DNA from: 1-14-0-10-45-29 sp964532715
Lineage (GTDB): Archaea > Micrarchaeota > Micrarchaeia > Anstonellales > Anstonellaceae
DNA length: 8,395 bases
Reading direction: 5' to 3'
Assembly (NCBI GenBank): GCA_964532715.1
Contig: CAZHIX010000042.1
Span: forward strand, 1-8,395
This document shows, piece by piece, positions 1 to 6,018 of this stretch. Numbering within the stretch: position 1 is the stretch's first letter; each line of letters starts with the position of its first letter. A program made the position numbers and the translations under genes. The notes beneath the pieces were generated by a model. The model had not been told where the DNA came from. It worked only from the letters and a program-made list of their open reading frames with translations, and did no database searches.

Positions 1-260
1 AAACCGCAGAGTTTTGCGCATTGATTTTGAACCTCAAGCACGTCCTTAAATTTATCAGCTTCAATCACTGCGTGCAGTCCCTTTTCAATTACAAGTGCGT
101 GTCCAAACGAACCTGCACCATGTACTAAAACAATATCTTTTTTTGCGCTTTTCCAAATATTTCCAATCACTTTTGCCAGTTTATCAATATTCTCAATACT
201 TGGCTCGCATCTGCCTTTTTTATTTGTAATCACACTTCCTCCGAGTTTTAGTAATTTCAT
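1..260 (-). CDS. Isopentenyl phosphate kinase, N-terminal part (cut by window edge)
   Basis: The reverse strand from an ATG at 260 reads open to the window edge, giving 86 residues that start MKLLKLGGSVITNKKG. The family is the amino-acid-kinase fold: the Gly-rich KLGGSVITNK loop (residues 5-14) binds ATP phosphates, and HGAGSFGH (47-54) ends in His54, which aligns with the catalytic His of archaeal isopentenyl phosphate kinases. The enzyme phosphorylates isopentenyl phosphate to isopentenyl diphosphate in the cytoplasm, the last step of the archaeal modified mevalonate pathway. The rest of the protein (family length about 250 residues) lies outside the window. It diverges from the flavin prenyltransferase gene across 55 bp, and no Shine-Dalgarno is seen, so the mRNA is probably leaderless. 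UMP kinase and glutamate 5-kinase share the fold, but the HGAGSFGH motif and the neighbouring pathway genes favour this assignment. Confidence 0.9.
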   Translation of the reverse strand, partial: MKLLKLGGSVITNKKGRCEPSIENIDKLAKVIGNIWKSAKKDIVLVHGAGSFGHALVIEKGLHAVIEADKFKDVLEVQNQCAKLCG

Positions 261-282
261 ACAACTGCCTATAGTATTTTTG

Positions 283-290
283 TTTTAAAA
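283..290. promoter_or_regulatory. Palindromic TATA box probably shared by the divergent IPK and ubiX genes
   Basis: TTTTAAAA is self-complementary and lies at the middle of the 55-bp divergent spacer. Its centre is about 29 nt before the ubiX ATG (316) and about 26 nt before the kinase ATG (260). That is the expected distance from an archaeal TATA box to the start of a leaderless mRNA on each side. No Shine-Dalgarno precedes either ATG. The assignment rests on position and composition only. Confidence 0.5.
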
Positions 291-315
291 TACCTATCTA
301 ACACTATTACGTTGT

Positions 316-855
316 ATGAAAATAATCCTAGCTATCACGGGTGCATCTGGTTTGCAATATGCTACAAATTTACTTTCACACTTGTGCGAGTATAAACAAG
401 ATGTAAAAGTAATTGTTTCTTGTGGGGCAAAGAAAGTCGCACAAGCCGAAGATCAAATTTTACCCAAATCTGATTATGAAGAAAATGATTTTTGTGCTCC
501 TTGCGCTTCAGGTTCAAATGCGCCTGATGCAATGATTATTTGTCCATGTTCTCTAAAAACGTTGGGAGAAATATCAAACGGAGCAGGTTCAAATTTGATC
601 TCAAGAACCGCCGAGGTCTGTCTAAAAGAGAGAAAAAAACTAATTTTAGTTCTGCGCGAAACCCCCTATTCACTAATAACTATTGAAAATATGCAAAAAA
701 TTACTTTGGCAGGTGCAATAGTATTACCTGCATCTGCTGGATTTTACAACAAACCAAAAACAATCAATGACTTACTAAACTTCATATCCGCAAAAGTTTT
801 TGATCAACTACATATAGAACACAAAATAATGCGACGTTGGGGCTCAAATGATTAA
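316..855 (+). CDS. ubiX: UbiX-type flavin prenyltransferase (prenyl-FMN synthase)
   Basis: A 179-residue flavoprotein of the UbiX/Pad1 family, close to the usual 185-200. Signatures in order are TGASG (8-12) at the flavin phosphate loop, CPCSLKTL (76-83), SRTAEVCLKERKKL (96-109), LRETPYSL (113-120) followed by ENM, PASAGFY (138-144), and the C-terminal D.L.IEH...RRWG, which matches the family's conserved end. UbiX joins a dimethylallyl group from dimethylallyl (mono)phosphate to reduced FMN, making the prenylated FMN that UbiD decarboxylases need. The UbiD-family gene follows 103 nt downstream on the same strand, so the pair supplies enzyme and cofactor. The ATG at 316 gives the canonical MKIILAITGASG start and probably begins a leaderless transcript. 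The stop codon lies inside a 16-bp tandem duplication. Confidence 0.92.
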   Translation: MKIILAITGASGLQYATNLLSHLCEYKQDVKVIVSCGAKKVAQAEDQILPKSDYEENDFCAPCASGSNAPDAMIICPCSLKTLGEISNGAGSNLISRTAEVCLKERKKLILVLRETPYSLITIENMQKITLAGAIVLPASAGFYNKPKTINDLLNFISAKVFDQLHIEHKIMRRWGSND

Positions 856-876
856 TTTTTCAAATGATTAATTTTT
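845..876 (+). repeat. 16-bp tandem duplication spanning the ubiX stop codon, ending in T-tracts
   Basis: CAAATGATTAATTTTT occurs twice head to tail (845-860 and 861-876). The first copy carries the ubiX TAA stop (853-855) and the second repeats it with its T-tract (T6 at 872-877). It looks like a recent slippage or duplication event. The two T-tracts could also act as an archaeal oligo-T terminator after ubiX. Confidence 0.85.
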
Positions 877-958
877 TGACGCATGTATCCTAATAAGAAA
901 TCATTAAAACTATCGTATCTACTAATATCAGTTATCTTGAAAAATATTGGTGCATTTC

Positions 959-2263
959 ATGAAATCTTTTAGAGAATTTATAGATGAACTAAAAAAGAAC
1001 AACCAGATCATTCAAATAAAAAAACCAATCTCAAAAAATTTGGATTTGGCTGGTCTTCTAAAAGAGCTTGATGGGAAACCTGTAATAGCAGAGCACATAT
1101 CTGAAAACAAAGACGCAATTGTTGCCGGAAATATTTTTTCAACTAAAGATTTAATTTGTCAATATTACGGAATAAAAAAAGAGCAACTTATTCCAAACCT
1201 GATAAAAGCAATTGCTCATCCAACTACTCCAAAACAAATTCAAACTAAGGATTCACCTGTTTTTGAAAAAACAATAAGCAATCCAAATTTAGATGACTTA
1301 CCAATTCCAACTCATGCTCAAAAAGATGGTGGACCGTATTTTTCTTCTGCAGTGGTAATTTCAAAAGATAAAGAGCTTGGTCAAAACTGTTCTTTTCATC
1401 GCATGATGCAAATTTCCAAAAATGAAATGGTTGCACGAATACTTGAGAGACACACGGACGAATTCATTAAACGAAATGGCGGAACGCTTGATGTTGCAAT
1501 TGTAATCGGCGCTCCAATAAACTTTTTACTTGCGTCTGCAATATCTACAAAAATAGGAATTGACGAAACTCACATCGCAAATTCTCTTGCTCCAATTAGA
1601 GTCGTGAATCTTGAAAATGAAATATTTGTACCTGCTGACGCAGAATTTGTCTTAGAGGCAACAATAACTAATGAATTTCATGACGAAGGTCCATTTATTG
1701 ATCTAACTGAGACTTATGATGTAGTGCGCAAACAAAGAATAGTGAAAATAAACAAAATCCATCATAGAAAAAATCCAATATATCACGCTCTACTTCCTGG
1801 AGCATTAGAGCACAAGCTTCTAATGGGCATGCCAAAAGAACCAACAATTTTTATGGAAGTAAATAAGGTTGCAACGTGTACTGGAGTCAACATAACTCCG
1901 GGTGGCTGCTCATGGCTTCATGCAATAGTCTCTATAAACAAAAAGCAAGAGGGCGATGCTAAAAAAGCAATAGCTGCCTGTTTTGAAGGACACAAATCTC
2001 TAAAGCACGCAGTCATTGTAGACTCCGACATAAATATCTACGATCCAACCGAAGTTGAGTGGGCGATTGCAACTCGTTGTCAAGCAGACAAAGATGTAAT
2101 CATAAAATTAAATGAAAAAGGCTCATCTTTAGATCCCTCTGCTGATCCAAATACGAGAAAAACTGCCAAGATGGGAATTGATGCGACAAAACCTCTAATT
2201 GTGCACGGGAAAAACTTTGAGCGTGCAAGTTGGAAGAAAATTTCATCTGATAATTATGTGTGA
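959..2263 (+). CDS. UbiD-family decarboxylase, probable trans-anhydromevalonate 5-phosphate decarboxylase
   Basis: A prenyl-FMN-dependent UbiD-family decarboxylase, 434 residues from the ATG at 959. The frame opens at TTG 947, but MKSFREFIDEL is the normal family N-terminus and a weak GGTG ribosome site lies 6 nt before this ATG, so 959 is chosen. Visible family blocks (ATG numbering) are NCSFHRM near 144-149 (metal/cofactor binding), VPADAEFVLEA at 224-234, EGPFID at 243-248 with the conserved acid pair E243 and D248, VDSDINIYDP from 354, WAIATR, and the C-terminal KMGIDATKP. UbiD proteins act on many acids. The substrate here is inferred from neighbours: isopentenyl phosphate kinase, aconitase X and UbiX are the other parts of the archaeal modified mevalonate pathway, in which this family converts anhydromevalonate phosphate to isopentenyl phosphate plus CO2. 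A menaquinone or other UbiD role is the alternative. Confidence 0.88.
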   Translation: MKSFREFIDELKKNNQIIQIKKPISKNLDLAGLLKELDGKPVIAEHISENKDAIVAGNIFSTKDLICQYYGIKKEQLIPNLIKAIAHPTTPKQIQTKDSPVFEKTISNPNLDDLPIPTHAQKDGGPYFSSAVVISKDKELGQNCSFHRMMQISKNEMVARILERHTDEFIKRNGGTLDVAIVIGAPINFLLASAISTKIGIDETHIANSLAPIRVVNLENEIFVPADAEFVLEATITNEFHDEGPFIDLTETYDVVRKQRIVKINKIHHRKNPIYHALLPGALEHKLLMGMPKEPTIFMEVNKVATCTGVNITPGGCSWLHAIVSINKKQEGDAKKAIAACFEGHKSLKHAVIVDSDINIYDPTEVEWAIATRCQADKDVIIKLNEKGSSLDPSADPNTRKTAKMGIDATKPLIVHGKNFERASWKKISSDNYV

Positions 2264-2289
2264 TTATCATTTGGCAATTCTCTCAAATC

Positions 2290-2297
2290 TTTTTTTT
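2290..2297 (+). terminator. Oligo-T tract, likely terminator of the decarboxylase gene
   Basis: Eight consecutive T residues begin 27 nt after the decarboxylase stop codon. Oligo-T on the coding strand is the core of archaeal intrinsic terminators, and no hairpin is needed. If it works, the GC-rich hairpins just downstream would need their own promoter or arise by read-through. Confidence 0.45.
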
Positions 2298-2305
2298 ACA
2301 ATTTT

Positions 2306-2430
2306 ATTGTCAAGCTGACGAAAACCGCCCACTTTGAGTGGGCGGTTGATATACCGGTGTCAGCTTGGCAATCCATTTGCCGAATGAGCACAAGACCCAG
2401 CCATTTATGGCTGGGTGCTCTTCGGCAAAT
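2306..2430 (+). ncRNA. Candidate structured RNA: two adjacent long GC-rich hairpins
   Basis: Hairpin 1: 2306-2319 pairs with 2359-2372 (14 bp, one U-G pair). Inside it 2323-2333 pairs with 2337-2347 (11 bp, AACCGCCCACT/AGTGGGCGGTT) around a TTG loop. The two stems are separated by an asymmetric internal loop of 3 and 11 nt. Hairpin 2, 2 nt later: 2375-2384 pairs with 2421-2430 (10 bp), 2386-2391 with 2415-2420, and 2396-2403 with 2408-2415, with a TTTA loop and an A-rich bulge (C/G at the junction compete for 2415). These stems are far richer in GC than the surroundings, as expected for functional RNA in an AT-rich archaeon. The T-G pair at 2310/2368 is a wobble only in plus-strand RNA (an A-C mismatch on the other strand), which weakly favours plus. 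No known RNA family was recognised. Alternatives are a dispersed palindromic repeat or a terminator between the convergent genes. Confidence 0.5.
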
Positions 2431-2498
2431 CTGATATGTCGCGTTCAATAGTTTATCTAAATGCGATGTGTTTTTTACAGTTCTCCAATATTTATTCT

Positions 2499-2768
2499 CT
2501 ATCTGTTTTTGTGTTCATTTATTTTCTTCAAAATATCTTCTTTTGATATTACTCCTTGCAACCTCTCAATCTCATTTGAATTTTTATCCAAGAATACAAA
2601 GACTGGGAGTTTTTGGTCTATATTATATTTTTTTACTATATCTAGACTATCATCATAATCAAAATATTGAGTTTTAAGCCAAGAATTTTCTTTTTCAACT
2701 TCTGTCCATCTGGATTTCATGCTTATGCAACCAAGACACCATTTTGCACCTATCTTGAGCACTTTCAT
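2499..2768 (-). CDS. Small thioredoxin-like protein with a CxxC active site
   Basis: An 89-residue protein with a minimal thioredoxin fold. It has a first beta strand (MKVLKIGA), then WCLGC (10-14) with the redox pair Cys11/Cys14 at the start of helix 1, and KLPVFVFL (53-60) with the expected cis-proline P55 before a strand. A final IERLQGVISKEDILKKI gives the last strand and helix. It probably acts in the cytoplasm as a thiol reductant or isomerase, since no signal peptide or membrane segment is seen. It is slightly shorter than standard thioredoxins (about 105). The ATG at 2768 is preceded by a GGGTGAG ribosome site (RNA sense, about 5 nt away), supporting this start. It diverges from the DUF134 regulator, so co-regulation is possible. 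The partner protein is unknown. Confidence 0.82.
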   Translation of the reverse strand: MKVLKIGAKWCLGCISMKSRWTEVEKENSWLKTQYFDYDDSLDIVKKYNIDQKLPVFVFLDKNSNEIERLQGVISKEDILKKINEHKNR

Positions 2769-2802
2769 CTATCTCACCCTTTTTTACTAAAGCCACTTAA
2801 GC

Positions 2803-2810
2803 TTATATTT
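2803..2810 (+). promoter_or_regulatory. TATA box of the DUF134 regulator gene
   Basis: TTATATTT is centred about 26 nt before the ATG at 2833, the spacing of an archaeal TATA box to a leaderless start. Read on the other strand (AAATATAA), it sits about 38 nt before the thioredoxin-like ATG. That would leave a leader of roughly 12 nt carrying that gene's ribosome site, so the box may serve both genes. Confidence 0.45.
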
Positions 2811-2811
2811 G

Positions 2812-2831
2812 TTATGCATTATAATGCATAA
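2812..2831. promoter_or_regulatory. Perfect 20-bp palindrome, candidate operator of the DUF134 regulator
   Basis: TTATGCATTA followed directly by TAATGCATAA is a perfect inverted repeat with no spacer, ending one base before the ATG at 2833. It lies between the TATA box and the start codon, where a bound protein would block initiation. The adjacent gene encodes a helix-turn-helix protein, so autorepression is the natural hypothesis. Binding itself is inferred. Confidence 0.6.
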
Positions 2832-2832
2832 T

Positions 2833-3288
2833 ATGCCAAGACCGTGCAAACAAAAAATTCTATCTCAACTGCCGTCGTGCACATATTTCAAGCCGGCAGG
2901 AGTTAAACTGACTTTGATAGAACAAATAACTCTTACGCATGAAGAGATAGAATCAATCAAATTGTGTGATCTATTGGGTTTGTCTCAACAAGACGCTGGA
3001 GAAAAAATGGGGATCCATCAATCAACATTACAACGAATTCTTGCACGTTCAAGGCAAAAAATTTCGGATGCTTTGATAAACTCAAAAGCGATTCGTATAA
3101 TCGGAGGTCTTAATATGCCAAATATGGATGGAACTGGTCCGCAAGGAAAGGGAGCAAGAACTGGACGGGGATTAGGGAATTGTCCTGCTCAAAATAATCC
3201 AACTGTTAATCAGATTGGATCTGGTCGAGGTTTAGGCAAAGGAAGAGGTTTTGGGAGAGGACGAGGTCTGGGACTAGGCAGACAGTAA
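2833..3288 (+). CDS. DUF134 (UPF0251) helix-turn-helix protein with a C-terminal DUF5320-like Gly/Arg-rich tail
   Basis: From the ATG at 2833 the protein has 151 residues. The open frame extends to TTG 2809, but MPRP.K is the family start and the upstream codons lie in the palindrome. Residues 1-90 match DUF134: YFKPAG (18-23), LTHEEIESIKLCDLLGLSQQ (34-53), and a sigma-like helix-turn-helix at about 49-78 including EKMGIHQSTLQRIL. Residues 95-151 match the DUF5320 pattern, MPNMDGTGPQGKG then TGRGLGNCP, followed by repeated GRGLGKGRGFGRGRG, a flexible and very basic tail. DUF134 proteins are predicted DNA-binding regulators of unknown target. The fused tail is found as a separate small protein in other genomes (recalled, not searched). 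A GGAGGT site inside the gene suggests the tail is also made alone. Confidence 0.85.
   Translation: MPRPCKQKILSQLPSCTYFKPAGVKLTLIEQITLTHEEIESIKLCDLLGLSQQDAGEKMGIHQSTLQRILARSRQKISDALINSKAIRIIGGLNMPNMDGTGPQGKGARTGRGLGNCPAQNNPTVNQIGSGRGLGKGRGFGRGRGLGLGRQ
3115..3288 (+). CDS. Possible nested in-frame DUF5320-like small protein (internal start)
   Basis: ATG 3115, inside the DUF134 gene and in the same frame, would begin a 57-residue protein, MPNMDGTGPQGKG onward, exactly where DUF5320-type proteins normally start. GGAGGT (3103-3108) lies 6 nt before it and is the best Shine-Dalgarno in this part of the window, whereas the full-length gene has none and looks leaderless. The product has one Cys (in GNCP) and a Gly/Arg-rich end. 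The function of this family is unknown. The GGAGGT also encodes Gly-Gly codons in the parent protein, so chance remains possible. Confidence 0.5.
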   Translation: MPNMDGTGPQGKGARTGRGLGNCPAQNNPTVNQIGSGRGLGKGRGFGRGRGLGLGRQ

Positions 3289-3309
3289 TATCTATTCTCA
3301 ATTAATGTG

Positions 3310-3361
3310 ACACTTATATGATTTGCTAATATTAAATCGTATAAGTGTACTGTTTATTTTT
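3310..3361 (+). terminator. Hairpin plus T-tract between the convergent regulator and ABC ATPase genes
   Basis: ACACTTATATGATTT (3310-3324) pairs with 3334-3348 over 15 bp with one G-T pair, leaving a 9-nt loop. T-rich sequence follows (T5 at 3357-3361 and again at 3372-3376). It sits 21 nt after the regulator stop and about 65 nt beyond the ATPase stop on the other strand, so it may end transcription from both sides. Confidence 0.5.
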
Positions 3362-3413
3362 GAATATCCTCTTTTTAGCGAATCTTACTTTTTAATTTAC
3401 TATGTCATCTATT

Positions 3414-4445
3414 CTAAACCATAAGTGATTTTTCAAGACCTTCAGCTGGCTCATCAAAAATCAATAAATGTTTTGGATCAAATATTATGTATTTTGGATT
3501 ATTCCAAAGCATATGCGATCTTACTTTCAAACGTAACCCATCATAGTCTATTTCATATTTATAAAATGGTCCAAAATACTGTGTATTTATCAATTCAATT
3601 TTCGTTCCCTGTTCACTAAAACGTAAGTATTCTGGTCTTATAACTACTATTTTCTCTCCATCGTGTTTTGGTACAACAATTTTTTGTCCAAGTACATTCG
3701 CTTTTCCATCAACAAATTTTGTGCGAATAAAATTCGCTTCACCTAAAAAGTTTGCAAGAAACGGGCTTTTCGGATTTTCATACACTTCGTTTGGTGTTCC
3801 GACCTGTAATATCTCACCTTTTTTCATAACTACTATTTTATCTGCTATTGCCATAGCCTCTTCTTGGTCATGTGTAACATGTATTGCAGTAAGTCCCAAA
3901 CGGTTTGCCATTTTTCTTAATTCAATTCTTAATTCTACTCGTATGTATGCATCTAACGCATTTGTGGGTTCATCAAGTAATATTAATTTTGAACCTGTAG
4001 AAAGCGCTCGTGCAACTGCAAGTCTTTGTTGCATCCCCCCGGATAATTCTTTTACAAAAGAATCTGCACGCTCTTCCAAATGAACCATTCTAAGTATATC
4101 CATAGCAATGCGTTTTGCTTTATCTGGATTTTCTCCTCTTGCCATCATGCCGTATCTTGCGTTATCTATTACACTCAAATGTGGAAAGAGTGCATAATTC
4201 TGAAATACAAATCCGATATGCCTGTCTTCTGGAAGTATTTTTGTAAATTCTTTTTTATCCACTATTATTTGTCCAAAACTCGGAGTAATAGTACCTGCAA
4301 TGCATTTTAGTAAAGTAGTCTTTCCACATCCGGAAGGTCCAAGTAAAACCACATATTCTCCATCTTTTATATTAAGAGATACTCCATGCAATGCACGCAC
4401 AGATTCATAATATTTTGATAAATTTTTTACATGAATTTCTGGCAT
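3414..4445 (-). CDS. ABC importer ATP-binding protein with C-terminal TOBE domain
   Basis: A 343-residue ATPase of the sulfate/molybdate/ferric-iron/thiamine importer class, acting on the cytoplasmic face of the membrane. All nucleotide-binding motifs are intact: Walker A GPSGCGKT (36-43), Q-loop FQNYALFP (81-88), signature LSGGMQQR (134-141), Walker B LILLDEP (154-160), D-loop NALD, and switch His192 in HVTHDQEEAM. The DQEEAM sequence and a C-terminal region of about 100 residues (245-343) resembling a TOBE regulatory domain are typical of this importer class. The ATG at 4445 lies 4 nt after the permease stop, with a GTGAT ribosome site overlapping that spacer, so the two are co-transcribed and translationally linked. 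The substrate cannot be read from the ATPase. Confidence 0.9.
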   Translation of the reverse strand: MPEIHVKNLSKYYESVRALHGVSLNIKDGEYVVLLGPSGCGKTTLLKCIAGTITPSFGQIIVDKKEFTKILPEDRHIGFVFQNYALFPHLSVIDNARYGMMARGENPDKAKRIAMDILRMVHLEERADSFVKELSGGMQQRLAVARALSTGSKLILLDEPTNALDAYIRVELRIELRKMANRLGLTAIHVTHDQEEAMAIADKIVVMKKGEILQVGTPNEVYENPKSPFLANFLGEANFIRTKFVDGKANVLGQKIVVPKHDGEKIVVIRPEYLRFSEQGTKIELINTQYFGPFYKYEIDYDGLRLKVRSHMLWNNPKYIIFDPKHLLIFDEPAEGLEKSLMV

Positions 4446-4449
4446 AAGA

Positions 4450-5991
4450 TCACTTATTCATTTTTTGTCCATTTCTTAAGACAAATACAATTATCACCGA
4501 TATAAATAACAACATTGTAGCTGCTGAAGCCGCTTGTCCATCGTTTGCACTATTATGTAAATTCATAATCAATATAGGAATTGTGCTTATTGTTTTTGAT
4601 GCTGCAAGTGTTCCACCGGTTTCAGCTACACTTCTCATAAACGCAATTATTGTTGCCGATATAAACGCAGGTAAAACTAATGCAAATGTAACTGTTCTAA
4701 ATGCATAAAATGGTCTTGCACCAAGCGTGCGTGCCACATCTGGCAAGTTAGTATCTCGTGACTGGAGCATTTCACTAAAAGAACTTACAAAGTATGGGAA
4801 TATCATTGCAATATGTGCCAGTATAAGCACGATCATTTCATCAAAACGCGTTGACCAAAACAAAGAAAGTGATAAACCTATTGTTACTGTTGGTATCAAA
4901 AGTATCATATCATTTAAAAGTTTGAAAAAATCACTTGCAAAATTCTTAGATGCTATGTAAAATGCAAATGGTAGTCCAAATATTATAGATACAACCGTAG
5001 CAAAAAATGCAACTATCATGGATATCCAAATAGCATTTGTTATCTCATCTGCAAAAAAATTCATATTCATAGCACGTAAAAAATAAAACGATGGCAATAA
5101 AACAATCAAAAACAAAAATGTGATGCTTAATAGTACAGGTGCATTTGCATACCTACTCAATCTTTTTTCTGCATCTGCATATATCGCTCCAAATGTAAAT
5201 CTTAGACTCTTAGTTTGGCTTCTAAAAAACAAATATATAATCGCCGAGATAATTATTAGAATTAACGAAAGTGATAACGCTGAATTTATATCTGGGGTCG
5301 TCGCATTCTTATATTTGACTACGAGTATGGGCACCGTGGCAACCGATCCCGCAACCATAATACTTGCTCCTGTTTCTCCAAGTGATCTTGTAAAAGATAA
5401 TATTGCACCTGATATTATGCCTGGTTTAAGCATCGGTATCCAGATCGTGCGAAATGCGAGTAATGGTGACGCACCCAACGATTGAGATGCACGTGCTAAA
5501 TCGTTATCTATACTTAGTATAGTGGCCTGAGTCGTGCGTACTATATACGAAAATGTAAATGACACATGAAGAAACAACAATAATGCAAAACCTCCATCTG
5601 CAATGTTAAGTCCACTTACTCCCCAAAAAAGACCTATGGACAATCCCAGTGCAGATGTAGGTATAACTAATGGTAAATCAATAAGTGCATCTACGATATT
5701 TTTTGCCACGAAATCTTTTTTTACAAGTGCCCAAGCTAACGGTATTCCAAATATAAGATTTATCGCAGTCGCAAGTGTGGCAAGCAAAAACGATACTATC
5801 AACGCGCTTTGCATGTCTTGATTAAATGTTAAGTGTTCTATCTGAAAAAACATTGCCGACATAGGTGCAACTACAAAAATCAAAAAGAAAAATATAGAAA
5901 CTACCAAAAATGATTTTGATATTATTTTGTTTTTAGATAAATCATCAAGCAGATTAAATATCATACTGATTAATCGCATCATCATTTGCAT
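4450..5991 (-). CDS. Fused two-domain ABC importer permease (ThiP/FbpB-like layout)
   Basis: A 513-residue membrane protein with about 12 hydrophobic segments made of two homologous halves. Each half carries the cytoplasmic EAA loop that docks the ATPase: ARASQSLGASPLLAFRTIWI (166-185) and DVARTLGARPFYAFRTV (418-434). Each is followed by a similar Pro-rich helix and then SLGETGAS (203-210) or SVAETGGT (454-461). The GETGA-type sequence recalls sulfate/molybdate/tungstate permeases, while the fused layout recalls ferric-iron or thiamine systems, so the substrate is open. The first gene of the operon, it is followed 4 nt later by the ATPase. No solute-binding protein is encoded within the window. 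Several N-terminal Met codons (5991, 5985, 5982, 5979) make the start uncertain, and 5985 would place the AT-rich promoter core at a more usual distance. Confidence 0.88.
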   Translation of the reverse strand: MQMMMRLISMIFNLLDDLSKNKIISKSFLVVSIFFFLIFVVAPMSAMFFQIEHLTFNQDMQSALIVSFLLATLATAINLIFGIPLAWALVKKDFVAKNIVDALIDLPLVIPTSALGLSIGLFWGVSGLNIADGGFALLLFLHVSFTFSYIVRTTQATILSIDNDLARASQSLGASPLLAFRTIWIPMLKPGIISGAILSFTRSLGETGASIMVAGSVATVPILVVKYKNATTPDINSALSLSLILIIISAIIYLFFRSQTKSLRFTFGAIYADAEKRLSRYANAPVLLSITFLFLIVLLPSFYFLRAMNMNFFADEITNAIWISMIVAFFATVVSIIFGLPFAFYIASKNFASDFFKLLNDMILLIPTVTIGLSLSLFWSTRFDEMIVLILAHIAMIFPYFVSSFSEMLQSRDTNLPDVARTLGARPFYAFRTVTFALVLPAFISATIIAFMRSVAETGGTLAASKTISTIPILIMNLHNSANDGQAASAATMLLFISVIIVFVLRNGQKMNK

Positions 5992-5997
5992 TGCGTG

Positions 5998-6018
5998 ATA
6001 ATTAATAAATTTAATTAT
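5998..6018. promoter_or_regulatory. AT-only inverted repeat in the 40-bp divergent promoter region
   Basis: ATAATTAA (5998-6005) and TTAATTAT (6011-6018) are exact inverted copies around TAAAT. The centre is 24 nt before the aconitase-X ATG (6032) and 17 nt before the permease ATG at 5991 (23 nt if the start is 5985). It most likely contains the TATA boxes for both directions. With AT-only sequence, some symmetry is expected by chance. Confidence 0.4.

Noticed and set aside
947..958. TTG start four codons upstream of the UbiD-family ATG
   Set aside because: MKSFREFIDEL from ATG 959 is the family's normal N-terminus and GGTG at 949-952 fits as its ribosome site; the extra MVHF is not expected.
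2309..2372. H/ACA guide RNA or kink-turn RNA
   Set aside because: The internal loop has only 3 nt on one side, and no ACA box or tandem G-A pairs at the right place were seen.
2431..2438. CTGATATG as a C/D box guide RNA element
   Set aside because: Only a D-box-like CTGA is present; no matching RTGATGA box C at suitable spacing.
2461..2677. Overlapping plus-strand open frames rich in Phe/Ile/Leu
   Set aside because: They are antisense shadows of the thioredoxin-like gene, which has CxxC, cis-Pro and a ribosome site.
3215..3285. Gly/Arg-rich repeats as a low-complexity artefact or frameshift
   Set aside because: The frame is continuous from the DUF134 part and the GRG repeats are typical of DUF5320-like tails.
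3721..4310. Plus-strand open frames of 76-120 codons
   Set aside because: They lie entirely opposite the ABC ATPase, whose motifs are all intact on the minus strand.
5120..5485. 121-codon plus-strand open frame
   Set aside because: Antisense to the permease, which shows two EAA loops; the antisense translation shows no recognisable family.
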